The notes under the pieces: generated by a model | The model's database searches: none | Seen by the model: only the letters and a program-made list of their open reading frames with translations | What the model was told of the DNA's origin: nothing | Position numbers and translations under genes: made by a program | From: Phycisphaerales bacterium UBA2402 | Lineage (GTDB): Bacteria > Planctomycetota > Phycisphaerae > Phycisphaerales > UBA1924 | Length of the DNA stretch: 5,989 nt | Assembly: GCA_002343715.1 (NCBI GenBank) | Contig: DDSA01000070.1 | Coordinates: 1 to 5,989 of the forward strand | Direction: 5' to 3' | Part shown: positions 1 to 5,190 of the stretch, piece after piece | Position numbering within the stretch: position 1 is the first letter of the stretch | Layout of the letters: the number at the start of each line of letters is the position of its first letter

Positions 1-2141
1 CCGTCGTCGAGCACCTGCAGCAGCACGTTGAAGACGTCGGGGTGGGCTTTCTCCACCTCGTCGAGCAGCAGCACGCTGTAGGGGCGGCGGCGCACCGCCT
101 CGGTCATCACGCCGCCCTTGCCGTACCCGACGTAGCCGGGGGGTGAACCCATGAGCAGGCTGACCTTGTGGGCTTCCTGGTACTCGCTCATGTTGATGCG
201 GATCAGGCCCTGCGGCCCGCCGTACAGGGCCTCGGCCAGGGCCTCGGCCGTCTCCGTCTTGCCCACGCCGCTGGGGCCCACGAGCATAAAGACGCCCACC
301 GGACGCCCCGGGTTGGCGACCTTCGCCCGGTGCAGCCCGATCTGCTTGGCGATGGCCTCCAGACCGTGACGCTGGCCGATGACGCGCCGCTCCAGCGTGT
401 CGGGCAGTTTCACCACGCCCTCGATCTCGTTCTTCACCATCCGCCCCAGCGGGATGCCCGTCCAGTCCGAGACCACCGCCGACACCGCCTGCGCATCCAC
501 GCTCGCGGTGATCAGGGGCGTTTCCCCCTGGAACGCGGCGAGTTCGCCCTGGACTTTCTTCAGCTCCTCGATCATCTTCTCGCGCTCGCCGTCGGGGGCA
601 TCGCCCAGCTTCGCCTTCAGTTCCAGGATCCGCCCCACCATCTCCTTCTCCTTGGTGAAGCGCTCTTCCATGGTCTTGAGCCGGGCGGTCTCGGACTCGA
701 TGGCGTCCGTCACCTCGGCACGGCGCTTGGCGTGGTCCGCGCCGGTCCTGATCTCGCGGTCGATGATCTCGAGTTCGACTTTCAGGTTGTCGATCCGCTT
801 GCGGGCATCGTCGATCTCAGCGGGAACGCTGTGCAGCGCCACCGCCACGCGGGCCGAGGCGGTGTCGATGAGGCTCACGGCCTTGTCGGGCAGCTGCCGC
901 CCCTGGATATACCGCTTGCTCATCTTGACCGCCGCTTCGAGCGCCTCGTCGAGCACATCGACCTTGTGGTGCTTCTGCATCACCCCCGCCAGACCGCGGA
1001 TCATGTGCAGGCACTTGGACTCGTCGGGCTCATCGACCTTGACCACCTGGAAGCGGCGGGTCATGGCCGGGTCCTTCTCGAAGTACTGCTTGAACTCGGC
1101 CTGGGTGGTGGCGCCGATGGTGCGGAGCGTGCCGCGGGCGAGGGCGGGCTTCAAGATGTTGGCCGCGTCGCCCGCGCCGGCGCCGCCGCCGGCGCCGATG
1201 AGGGTGTGGGCCTCATCGATGAAGAGGATGATGGGCGATGCGCTGGCCTGGACCTCGTCGACGAGTTGCTGGAGGCGGTTCTCGAACTCGCCCTTCATGC
1301 TGGCGCCGGCCTGAAGGCGGGTGAGGTCGAGGGCGAGGAGGCGGACATTGCGGAGTTGGGGGGGGACATCGCCCGCGACAATCTTCTGCGCGAATCCTTC
1401 GACCACGGCGGTCTTGCCTACGCCCGCCTCGCCCGTGAGCATGGGGTTGTTCTGGCGGCGGCGCATCAGGATGTCAACACACTGGCGGACCTCGTCATCG
1501 CGCCCCACGATGGGGTCGAGTTTGCCCGAGCGGGCCTGCTCGGTCAGGTCCGTCGTGTACTGCTTGATGGCCTGCTCCTTGCCCATCTGCGCGGGGGCCA
1601 TCGCGCCGCTCGCCTCACCCGGCGCGCCGCTCACGCCCTTGCTGCTCGCGGCGGAGAGCGTGGCCTCGACGCTGTCGCCGGTGATCTTGACGAAGTTGTC
1701 GGCGAGCTGCTCGCTCTTGACCTTCTCGAACTCCTTGCTCACGCCTTTCAGGATGTGCTCCAGCGTCGGCGTGCGGAGCATCGCCAGGATGATGTGCCCG
1801 GTGCGGATCGCGTTCTCGCCGTACTTGAGGCTCGCGTACGCCCACGCCCGTTCGACCGAATCATCCAGGTGCGTCGAGAAGTCGCTGATGCTGCTGGCGC
1901 CCCGGGGCAGCCGATCCAGCGCCGCCGTCATGTCCGCGGCGAGTTTGCCCGTGTTGAGCTCGAACGCCTTCACGATCCGGTGAAAGTCCGTGTCCTGGTT
2001 CTGCATGATCTGCGCCAGCCAGTGGACGAACTCGACGTACGGGTTGCCGCGCAGTTTGCAGAACGTCGCCGCCCCTTCGAGGGCCTTGTAGCCGATGGGG
2101 TTGAGTTTACCGTACAGGTTCTGGCGAGAGATGTCGGGCAT
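1..2141 (-). CDS. tssH: Type VI secretion system sheath-recycling AAA+ ATPase TssH (ClpV), C-terminus cut by window edge
   Basis: TssH/ClpV is a hexameric cytoplasmic AAA+ unfoldase that extracts subunits from the contracted TssB/TssC sheath so that the T6SS can fire again. The window holds 713 complete codons; the end of the second ATPase domain is missing. Read on the minus strand, residues 1 to about 155 form a Clp N-domain of the ClpV type (NLYGKLN near the start, [28 protein letters not shown]), unlike that of ClpB. A Ser/Ala/Gly-rich linker follows (about 160-190). ATPase domain D1 has Walker A GEAGVGKT at 237-244, pore-loop context [15 protein letters not shown], and Walker B with D309 and E310. 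A short charged coiled-coil middle domain spans about 443-540, then DWTGIP at 559-564. D2 has VIGQRH, Walker A GPSGVGKT at 622-629, NMSEYQEAH, pore loop GYVGYGKGG, and Walker B with D694 and E695. All ATPase residues seen are intact. The ATG at 2139-2141 is preceded by GGAGGA three bases upstream and begins exactly where family similarity begins. ClpB is the alternative, but the N-domain argues firmly against it. Confidence 0.93.
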   Translation of the reverse strand, partial: MPDISRQNLYGKLNPIGYKALEGAATFCKLRGNPYVEFVHWLAQIMQNQDTDFHRIVKAFELNTGKLAADMTAALDRLPRGASSISDFSTHLDDSVERAWAYASLKYGENAIRTGHIILAMLRTPTLEHILKGVSKEFEKVKSEQLADNFVKITGDSVEATLSAASSKGVSGAPGEASGAMAPAQMGKEQAIKQYTTDLTEQARSGKLDPIVGRDDEVRQCVDILMRRRQNNPMLTGEAGVGKTAVVEGFAQKIVAGDVPPQLRNVRLLALDLTRLQAGASMKGEFENRLQQLVDEVQASASPIILFIDEAHTLIGAGGGAGAGDAANILKPALARGTLRTIGATTQAEFKQYFEKDPAMTRRFQVVKVDEPDESKCLHMIRGLAGVMQKHHKVDVLDEALEAAVKMSKRYIQGRQLPDKAVSLIDTASARVAVALHSVPAEIDDARKRIDNLKVELEIIDREIRTGADHAKRRAEVTDAIESETARLKTMEERFTKEKEMVGRILELKAKLGDAPDGEREKMIEELKKVQGELAAFQGETPLITASVDAQAVSAVVSDWTGIPLGRMVKNEIEGVVKLPDTLERRVIGQRHGLEAIAKQIGLHRAKVANPGRPVGVFMLVGPSGVGKTETAEALAEALYGGPQGLIRINMSEYQEAHKVSLLMGSPPGYVGYGKGGVMTEAVRRRPYSVLLLDEVEKAHPDVFNVLLQVLDD

Positions 2142-2144
2142 TGG

Positions 2145-2150
2145 TCCTCC
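2145..2150 (-). promoter_or_regulatory. Ribosome binding site of tssH
   Basis: On the minus strand GGAGGA lies three bases before the ATG at 2141 (four bases if only GGAGG is counted). It is a near-perfect Shine-Dalgarno sequence with rather tight spacing. It supports the ATG at 2141 as the start. Confidence 0.7.
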
Positions 2151-2171
2151 GAGGGGGTTGGTGTGTCGCCG

Positions 2172-2199
2172 ATTCTACGGCCATGAAAGTGCTCCCCAA
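2172..2199 (-). promoter_or_regulatory. Candidate sigma-70-type promoter of tssH
   Basis: On the minus strand TAGAAT (2177 down to 2172) matches the -10 consensus at five of six positions. TTGGGG (2199 down to 2194) lies 16 bases upstream as a weak -35 element, matching at TTG only. Transcription would start near 2165, giving a leader of roughly 25 nt that contains the ribosome binding site. This is a prediction from sequence; planctomycete promoters are poorly characterised. Confidence 0.35.
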
Positions 2200-2396
2200 C
2201 GGGCTGGCCCGAACCCCCGGGTCGATGTCGCCTGTGACCCCAACGAACAGGTGCCCACGGACGAATGCCGCGCGAGGGACCTGTCACGCCGGATCCATGC
2301 AAATGCCGAGAACACGGGCGATGCCGAGAATACAACGATGCGCATGTTTGGGGAGTGCTCATAACCGAAAGACGGATCGAACTTGAAGGAATTCAC
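2200..2396. other. Divergent intergenic stretch without a convincing gene
   Basis: This is the middle of the 388-bp gap between tssH and the PEP-CTERM gene. Short frames cross it on both strands, but none has a recognisable protein, a ribosome binding site or codon use like that of the flanking genes. It is somewhat less GC-rich than the genes. The structure I see here is a pair of 13-nt direct repeats (2303-2315 and 2321-2333) and the 8-bp palindrome ATGCGCAT near 2338-2345. Confidence 0.6.
2303..2333. repeat. Two 13-nt direct repeats, ATGCCGAGAAYAC
   Basis: ATGCCGAGAACAC (2303-2315) and ATGCCGAGAATAC (2321-2333) differ at one base and start 18 bp apart. Two short same-orientation copies in a divergent promoter region could be binding sites for a regulator. 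They could also be a chance or local duplication; nothing else here tells which. Confidence 0.45.
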
Positions 2397-2424
2397 TTGC
2401 TCCGCAGGAACGAGCATGTATGTT
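2397..2424 (+). promoter_or_regulatory. Weak candidate promoter of the PEP-CTERM gene
   Basis: TTGCTC (2397-2402) and TATGTT (2419-2424) are separated by 16 bases. Each matches the sigma-70 consensus only partly (three and four of six). If used, transcription would begin near 2431 and the leader of about 100 nt would include the nested stem-loops at 2446-2505. Confidence 0.22.
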
Positions 2425-2445
2425 GTACGCGTAGAGAGAGTTGTT

Positions 2446-2505
2446 CCGCCGAGGCTCCGGGCCTTGTAGTGCAAGGCCGGGTGTGTTTCCCAGGATGTTC
2501 GGCGG
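2446..2505 (+). promoter_or_regulatory. Nested stem-loop leader upstream of the PEP-CTERM gene
   Basis: CCGCCGA (2446-2452) pairs perfectly with TCGGCGG (2499-2505), with a possible extra G-U pair. Inside, GGCCTTG (2460-2466) pairs perfectly with CAAGGCC (2472-2478) around a 5-nt loop, and CC/GG pairs continue beyond one G-G mismatch. The structure ends 24 nt before the ATG at 2530, just before the purine-rich ribosome binding region. It may control translation or mRNA stability, or be a small terminator/attenuator; there is no T-run after it, so plain termination is less likely. It does not match a riboswitch class I can name. Confidence 0.45.
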
Positions 2506-2508
2506 CTT

Positions 2509-2528
2509 GAGCGAGAGAGGGAGAGAGA
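2509..2528 (+). promoter_or_regulatory. Purine-rich ribosome binding region of the PEP-CTERM gene
   Basis: A nearly pure GA tract ends one base before the ATG at 2530. Within it GAGGGAG lies about six bases before the start and is the most plausible Shine-Dalgarno match. The repeated GAGA units give several overlapping weak registers rather than one strong site. Confidence 0.5.
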
Positions 2529-2529
2529 C

Positions 2530-3195
2530 ATGCTGATTCGTACCCGTTTGGGCATCGCCGCGCTCGCGGCGGGCGCGTGCATCGGCGCGGCCGACGCCTC
2601 GGTCATCGGTTCGCTGTCCACGGCGACAGGCGGCGTGATCGGCGGCGGAAACTACTCCGCGACGGCGGGCGGCTTCGCCATCCACTGGAACATCACGCAG
2701 AACATGGATACCACGTGGACGTACATCTACTCGTTCACGAACGCCGCGGGGCAGCCCCGCACGGGGCCGGGTGTCAGTCACATCGTGCTCGAGTTGTCGG
2801 AGAACTTCACCCCGGCCGACCTCCTTTCAGTTGGAAGCGGCATCCAGACCACCACGTTCGGCACGTTCGGGCCTCACCCGTCGAACCCCGGCTTCCCGAC
2901 CGCTCAAACACTGTCGGGCGTGAAGTTTGATGTCAACGCAGCGACCATCTCGTTCAACACCACGCGAGCGCCGATGTGGGGCAGTTTCTACACCAAGGGT
3001 GGTTCGAGCAGTTACGCCTACAACGCCGACATCAACGGCCCTGTGGTCAACCGTCAGCAGTACTGGACGCCCGCGGTGGACGCCTCTGGCTCGCCCCTCG
3101 ACATGATCCTCGTGCCCGACACGCTGATCCCCAGCCCGGGACCATTGGCCCTCGCGGGCCTCGCTGGTCTTGTGGCGACTCGCCGTCGTCGTTGA
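2530..3195 (+). CDS. Secreted PEP-CTERM-type (exosortase substrate-like) protein, function unknown
   Basis: This 221-residue protein has a signal peptide: Arg residues at 4 and 6, an Ala-rich hydrophobic core to about 20, and a likely cut after ADA at residue 23. The mature part is rich in Ser, Thr, Gly, Asn and aromatic residues with alternating beta-like patterns (TWTYIYSFTN near 62-71), typical of surface or extracellular-matrix proteins. The last 22 residues form a tripartite sorting tail: PSPGP at 201-205, an Ala/Leu/Gly helix at 206-217, and RRRR at 218-221. In known PEP-CTERM systems such a tail is cut by exosortase during export and anchoring. Here the Glu of Pro-Glu-Pro is replaced by Ser, a kind of variation common in planctomycete members. 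The ATG at 2530 is the only start that gives a complete signal peptide, and a GA-rich ribosome binding region precedes it. No enzymatic motif is seen and the biological role is unknown. It stands alone, divergent from tssH and convergent with pssA. Confidence 0.85.
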   Translation: MLIRTRLGIAALAAGACIGAADASVIGSLSTATGGVIGGGNYSATAGGFAIHWNITQNMDTTWTYIYSFTNAAGQPRTGPGVSHIVLELSENFTPADLLSVGSGIQTTTFGTFGPHPSNPGFPTAQTLSGVKFDVNAATISFNTTRAPMWGSFYTKGGSSSYAYNADINGPVVNRQQYWTPAVDASGSPLDMILVPDTLIPSPGPLALAGLAGLVATRRRR

Positions 3196-3211
3196 ACGCG
3201 GCGGGTGTGGC

Positions 3212-3228
3212 CCGACCCTCCGGGTCGG
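3212..3228. repeat. Hairpin, first copy of an inverted 13-nt pair
   Basis: CCGACCC (3212-3218) and GGGTCGG (3222-3228) form a perfect 7-bp stem with a 3-nt loop, starting 17 nt after the PEP-CTERM stop. Its core GACCCTCCGGGTC is the exact reverse complement of the core of the hairpin at 3345-3361. There is no T-run, so it may be an mRNA 3'-end stabiliser or weak terminator, or one copy of a dispersed repeat. Confidence 0.55.
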
Positions 3229-3290
3229 TGCCTTCGCTCCTGATTTCGAGCGGTTCTCCTGCGGGCCGTTCGGCGTTGTGCATCTGTTTG

Positions 3291-3318
3291 AAGGGCCGCG
3301 CGTCGGTGCGCGGCCCTT
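3291..3318. terminator. Bidirectional terminator candidate between convergent genes
   Basis: AAGGGCCGCGC (3291-3301) and GCGCGGCCCTT (3308-3318) form a perfect 11-bp, very GC-rich stem with a 6-nt loop. It lies between the stop of the PEP-CTERM gene (3195) and that of pssA (3376), where a shared terminator is expected. On the plus strand only a short T-containing stretch (TTGTTCC, counting the last two stem bases) follows, so it is not a textbook intrinsic terminator, but U-tracts are often weak in GC-rich genomes. Confidence 0.6.
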
Positions 3319-3344
3319 GTTCCATGCACGCCCCTCGCGCGCAT

Positions 3345-3361
3345 CAGACCCGGAGGGTCTG
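3345..3361. repeat. Hairpin, second copy of the inverted 13-nt pair
   Basis: CAGACCC (3345-3351) and GGGTCTG (3355-3361) form a perfect 7-bp stem with a 3-nt loop. It begins 14 nt beyond the pssA stop on the minus strand. The core GACCCGGAGGGTC is the reverse complement of the core at 3214-3226, so each convergent gene is followed at similar distance by the same element in the same orientation relative to its transcript. Confidence 0.55.
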
Positions 3362-3375
3362 GCCGCCCGTGTCAT

Positions 3376-4236
3376 TCAGTTCAGCGGCCCGTTGCGGTCG
3401 ATCGCGGGCAGGCTCACGGTGGTCTGGTTGAGCTCCGTAGCGCGGGCCTTTCGGCCCAGTATCCACGCGAAGGGCGTGAGCAGCAGGTTGAAGGCCGCCA
3501 GCCCCGCCAGCGTGAGCCAGAAGTGCGTCGCCAGCGAAACCACAAGAAGACCGACAAGGATCAGGAGCGGCGCGACCAGCCGCCGGTTGACGCTCAACTT
3601 CTTGAACGCGAAGGTCGGCACGCGGCTGACCATCATCAGGCCGATGCCGATGGCCAGGGAGATGCTCAGCCATGGCCAGGGCGTCCACGGCACATCGCGG
3701 CTGAGTTGAACCATCGTCGGGATCATCACCGCCCCGGCCGCGCCCGGGGTGGGCATCCCCACGAAGTAGTTGGCCATCGCCGGGGCCTTGGGGGCCGGGC
3801 TGCCCGCCGTGAACCGCGCCAGCCGCAGCCCCGCGCACAGGGCGTAGATCATCACCGCCGCGAGGTCGATGGGCGAGAGCACGGGGGCCAGGATCCACTC
3901 GTGCAGGATCACCGCCGGCGCGATGCCGAAGGAGACAAAGTCCGACAGCGAGTCGAGGACCGCGCCGAACTTGCTCGAGACCCGCAGCAGCCGCGCCGCC
4001 CGTCCGTCGAGGGCATCGAAGACCATCGCCAGTCCGATCGCCACCACCGCTTTCGAGAAACACGAATGCTGCCACACCGCGGGGTCCATCCCCTCGGGCA
4101 TCTTCGCCGACTTGGCCAGGAGTGAAAAATGGATCGACGCCAGCCCGCAACACAAGCTCAACGTCGTGATGACGTTGGGGATCAGGGCCGCGATGGGCAC
4201 CTCGGTCTGGCGGCGGGGGCCGAGCCTCAGGAACAT
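3376..4236 (-). CDS. pssA: CDP-diacylglycerol--serine O-phosphatidyltransferase (phosphatidylserine synthase)
   Basis: PssA transfers a phosphatidyl group from CDP-diacylglycerol to L-serine, giving phosphatidylserine and CMP, at the inner membrane. The 286-residue protein carries the full CDP-alcohol phosphatidyltransferase signature: D74, D77-G78, A81-R82, G91, D95 and D99, with the family's exact spacing. These aspartates bind metal and substrate. YFVGMPTPGAAGAVM at about 157-171 corresponds to the conserved loop typical of phosphatidylserine synthases, which separates it from phosphatidylglycerophosphate synthase. Several hydrophobic segments (about 14-40, 62-76, 95-118, 122-143, 160-178, 188-205, 218-262) fit a polytopic membrane enzyme of the B. 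subtilis type (type II). The ATG at 4236 lies inside the end of psd (10-bp overlap) and has a strong ribosome binding site. The overlap implies co-transcription and coupled translation with psd, whose enzyme uses the product. Confidence 0.93.
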   Translation of the reverse strand: MFLRLGPRRQTEVPIAALIPNVITTLSLCCGLASIHFSLLAKSAKMPEGMDPAVWQHSCFSKAVVAIGLAMVFDALDGRAARLLRVSSKFGAVLDSLSDFVSFGIAPAVILHEWILAPVLSPIDLAAVMIYALCAGLRLARFTAGSPAPKAPAMANYFVGMPTPGAAGAVMIPTMVQLSRDVPWTPWPWLSISLAIGIGLMMVSRVPTFAFKKLSVNRRLVAPLLILVGLLVVSLATHFWLTLAGLAAFNLLLTPFAWILGRKARATELNQTTVSLPAIDRNGPLN

Positions 4237-4985
4237 GCTTCACCCTCCTTGACGCACCCCAGATGCGCGATGATGGTCTCACCCGCCGCGGTCACATCGC
4301 CCACGCGCACCGCGGGCTTCGCCCCTTCCGGCAGGTACACATCCACGCGCGAGCCGAAACGGATCAGGCCGTAGCGCTCGCCGCCCGAGAGCACCGCCCC
4401 CTCCTTCACGCGGCAGACGATCCGTCTCGCCACCAGCCCGGCGATCTGCACGACCACCATCGCCCGTCCATCGGGCAACCGCACCAGCATCGAACTGCGC
4501 TCGTTCAGGTCGCTGGCCTTGTCGAACGAGGCGTTGAAGAACGCTCCCGGCCTGTAGGCGATCTTCTCCACGCGCCCCTCCGTCGGGCACCTGTTGACGT
4601 GGACGTTGAAGACATTCATGAAGATGCAGACACGCCGCATCGGGGCCGGGCCAAGCCCCAGTTCCGCAGGGGGCGGGGCTTCATCGACGATCACCACACG
4701 CCCATCCGCCGGGCAGATCACCGCTTCGGGATCGGCGGGCAACCGCCTCGCCGGGTCGCGGAAAAACCAGACGCACCACGCCACCAACAAAAGCCCCACG
4801 CCCCACGCCGTCCACCCGCCAACAGGCCCGGCAAGGTACCACGTTGCATTGCTAAGCACCAGCCACCCGATCACGAATCCCGCCACGATCGGCCACCCCT
4901 CCCTCGCGATGATCGGCGCGGGCTGTTCCCGCCGCGGCGGAGCGGTCACACCAGCGCTCGTGGCTTGTTCAATGGCCGGCTGCAC
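4227..4985 (-). CDS. psd: Phosphatidylserine decarboxylase, short PSD-A type
   Basis: Psd decarboxylates phosphatidylserine to phosphatidylethanolamine, using a pyruvoyl group made by self-cleavage. The protein has 252 residues. After a Pro/Ala-rich N-terminus come two likely membrane segments (about 32-51 and 57-75), then the catalytic domain. CPADGRV carries D94, FNVHVNR carries H129, and RFGSRVDVY carries the G211-S212 cleavage pair; D94, H129 and S212 are the expected Asp-His-Ser set for self-processing. Cleavage would give a beta chain of 211 residues and a short alpha chain starting with the pyruvoyl group made from S212. A GS pair in an FGS context rather than LGST, and the small size, mark the PSD-A subfamily. 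The start is taken as GTG at 4985; an in-frame TGA two codons upstream means no earlier start is possible. No Shine-Dalgarno match precedes it, and a GTG at codon 13 is an alternative. It is first in a two-gene operon with pssA. Confidence 0.92.
   Translation of the reverse strand: MQPAIEQATSAGVTAPPRREQPAPIIAREGWPIVAGFVIGWLVLSNATWYLAGPVGGWTAWGVGLLLVAWCVWFFRDPARRLPADPEAVICPADGRVVIVDEAPPPAELGLGPAPMRRVCIFMNVFNVHVNRCPTEGRVEKIAYRPGAFFNASFDKASDLNERSSMLVRLPDGRAMVVVQIAGLVARRIVCRVKEGAVLSGGERYGLIRFGSRVDVYLPEGAKPAVRVGDVTAAGETIIAHLGCVKEGEACS
4243..4250 (-). promoter_or_regulatory. Ribosome binding site of pssA inside psd
   Basis: On the minus strand AAGGAGGG lies six bases before the pssA ATG at 4236, within the last codons of psd. 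It is an almost complete anti-16S match and fixes the pssA start despite the overlap. Confidence 0.8.
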
Positions 4986-5190
4986 CGTTCATGTTAGGTG
5001 TGCCACCGAAGTCACAGTCTTGGCGTTGAACTCTCGCCGCGTACGCGGAGCCACACCACAGGGCACGGGCCATTCTCGCTGGCTTTGGAGCGATCGATCG
5101 CCACGCCTGTTCGTGATGCGCTCGGGCGTTCGCCCCAATTGTGCGCAATTCATGTCCAAAAAACATGCCACTTTGGTAATCTGGTTGCTT
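4986..5190. promoter_or_regulatory. Divergent intergenic region between psd and the RCC1-like gene, rich in palindromes
   Basis: This 205-bp gap must contain the promoters of both divergent genes, though I see no convincing -35/-10 pair for either. It contains two perfect 12-bp palindromes, CCGCGTACGCGG (5037-5048) and GCGATCGATCGC (5090-5101), with centres 53 bp apart. Two further inverted repeats follow: AATTG/CAATT with a 4-nt gap (5137-5150) and CATGT/ACATG with a 7-nt A-rich gap (5151-5167). The part from 5137 to 5190 is clearly more AT-rich than its surroundings, as expected of a promoter. Confidence 0.5.

Noticed and set aside
379..1983. Further plus-strand frames of 311 and 220 residues across tssH
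   Set aside because: They are Ser/Arg/Ala-rich low-information translations in another antisense frame, with no ribosome binding site or domain.
1..2141. Housekeeping disaggregase ClpB as the identity of the left-hand gene
   Set aside because: The N-domain ([24 protein letters not shown]), the short middle domain and the NMSEYQEAH segment are those of TssH/ClpV; ClpB has a different N-domain and a longer middle domain.
168..2186. A 672-residue open frame on the plus strand, antisense to tssH
   Set aside because: It is rich in Leu, Asp, Arg, His and Gly with no recognisable domain. It mirrors the codon pattern of the opposite strand, where a conserved ClpV protein is encoded, so it is a GC-driven shadow.
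2388..2400. Possible sigma-54 promoter (GG ... GC) upstream of the PEP-CTERM gene, as known for some PEP-CTERM regulons
   Set aside because: The distance between GG and GC is nine bases rather than the required ten, and the TGGCAC half is absent.
2175..2781. Minus-strand frames overlapping the tssH upstream region and the start of the PEP-CTERM gene
   Set aside because: They are antisense to a gene with signal peptide and sorting tail, and contain no family motif. The divergent promoter region explains the space better.
3344..4282. A 312-residue minus-strand frame overlapping pssA in another frame
   Set aside because: The pssA frame carries the complete CDP-alcohol phosphatidyltransferase signature and membrane segments; the alternative is a Gly/Arg/Pro-rich shadow.
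4263..4997. A 244-residue plus-strand frame antisense to psd
   Set aside because: It is His/Arg/Pro-rich with no domain, opposite a psd gene with all catalytic residues intact.
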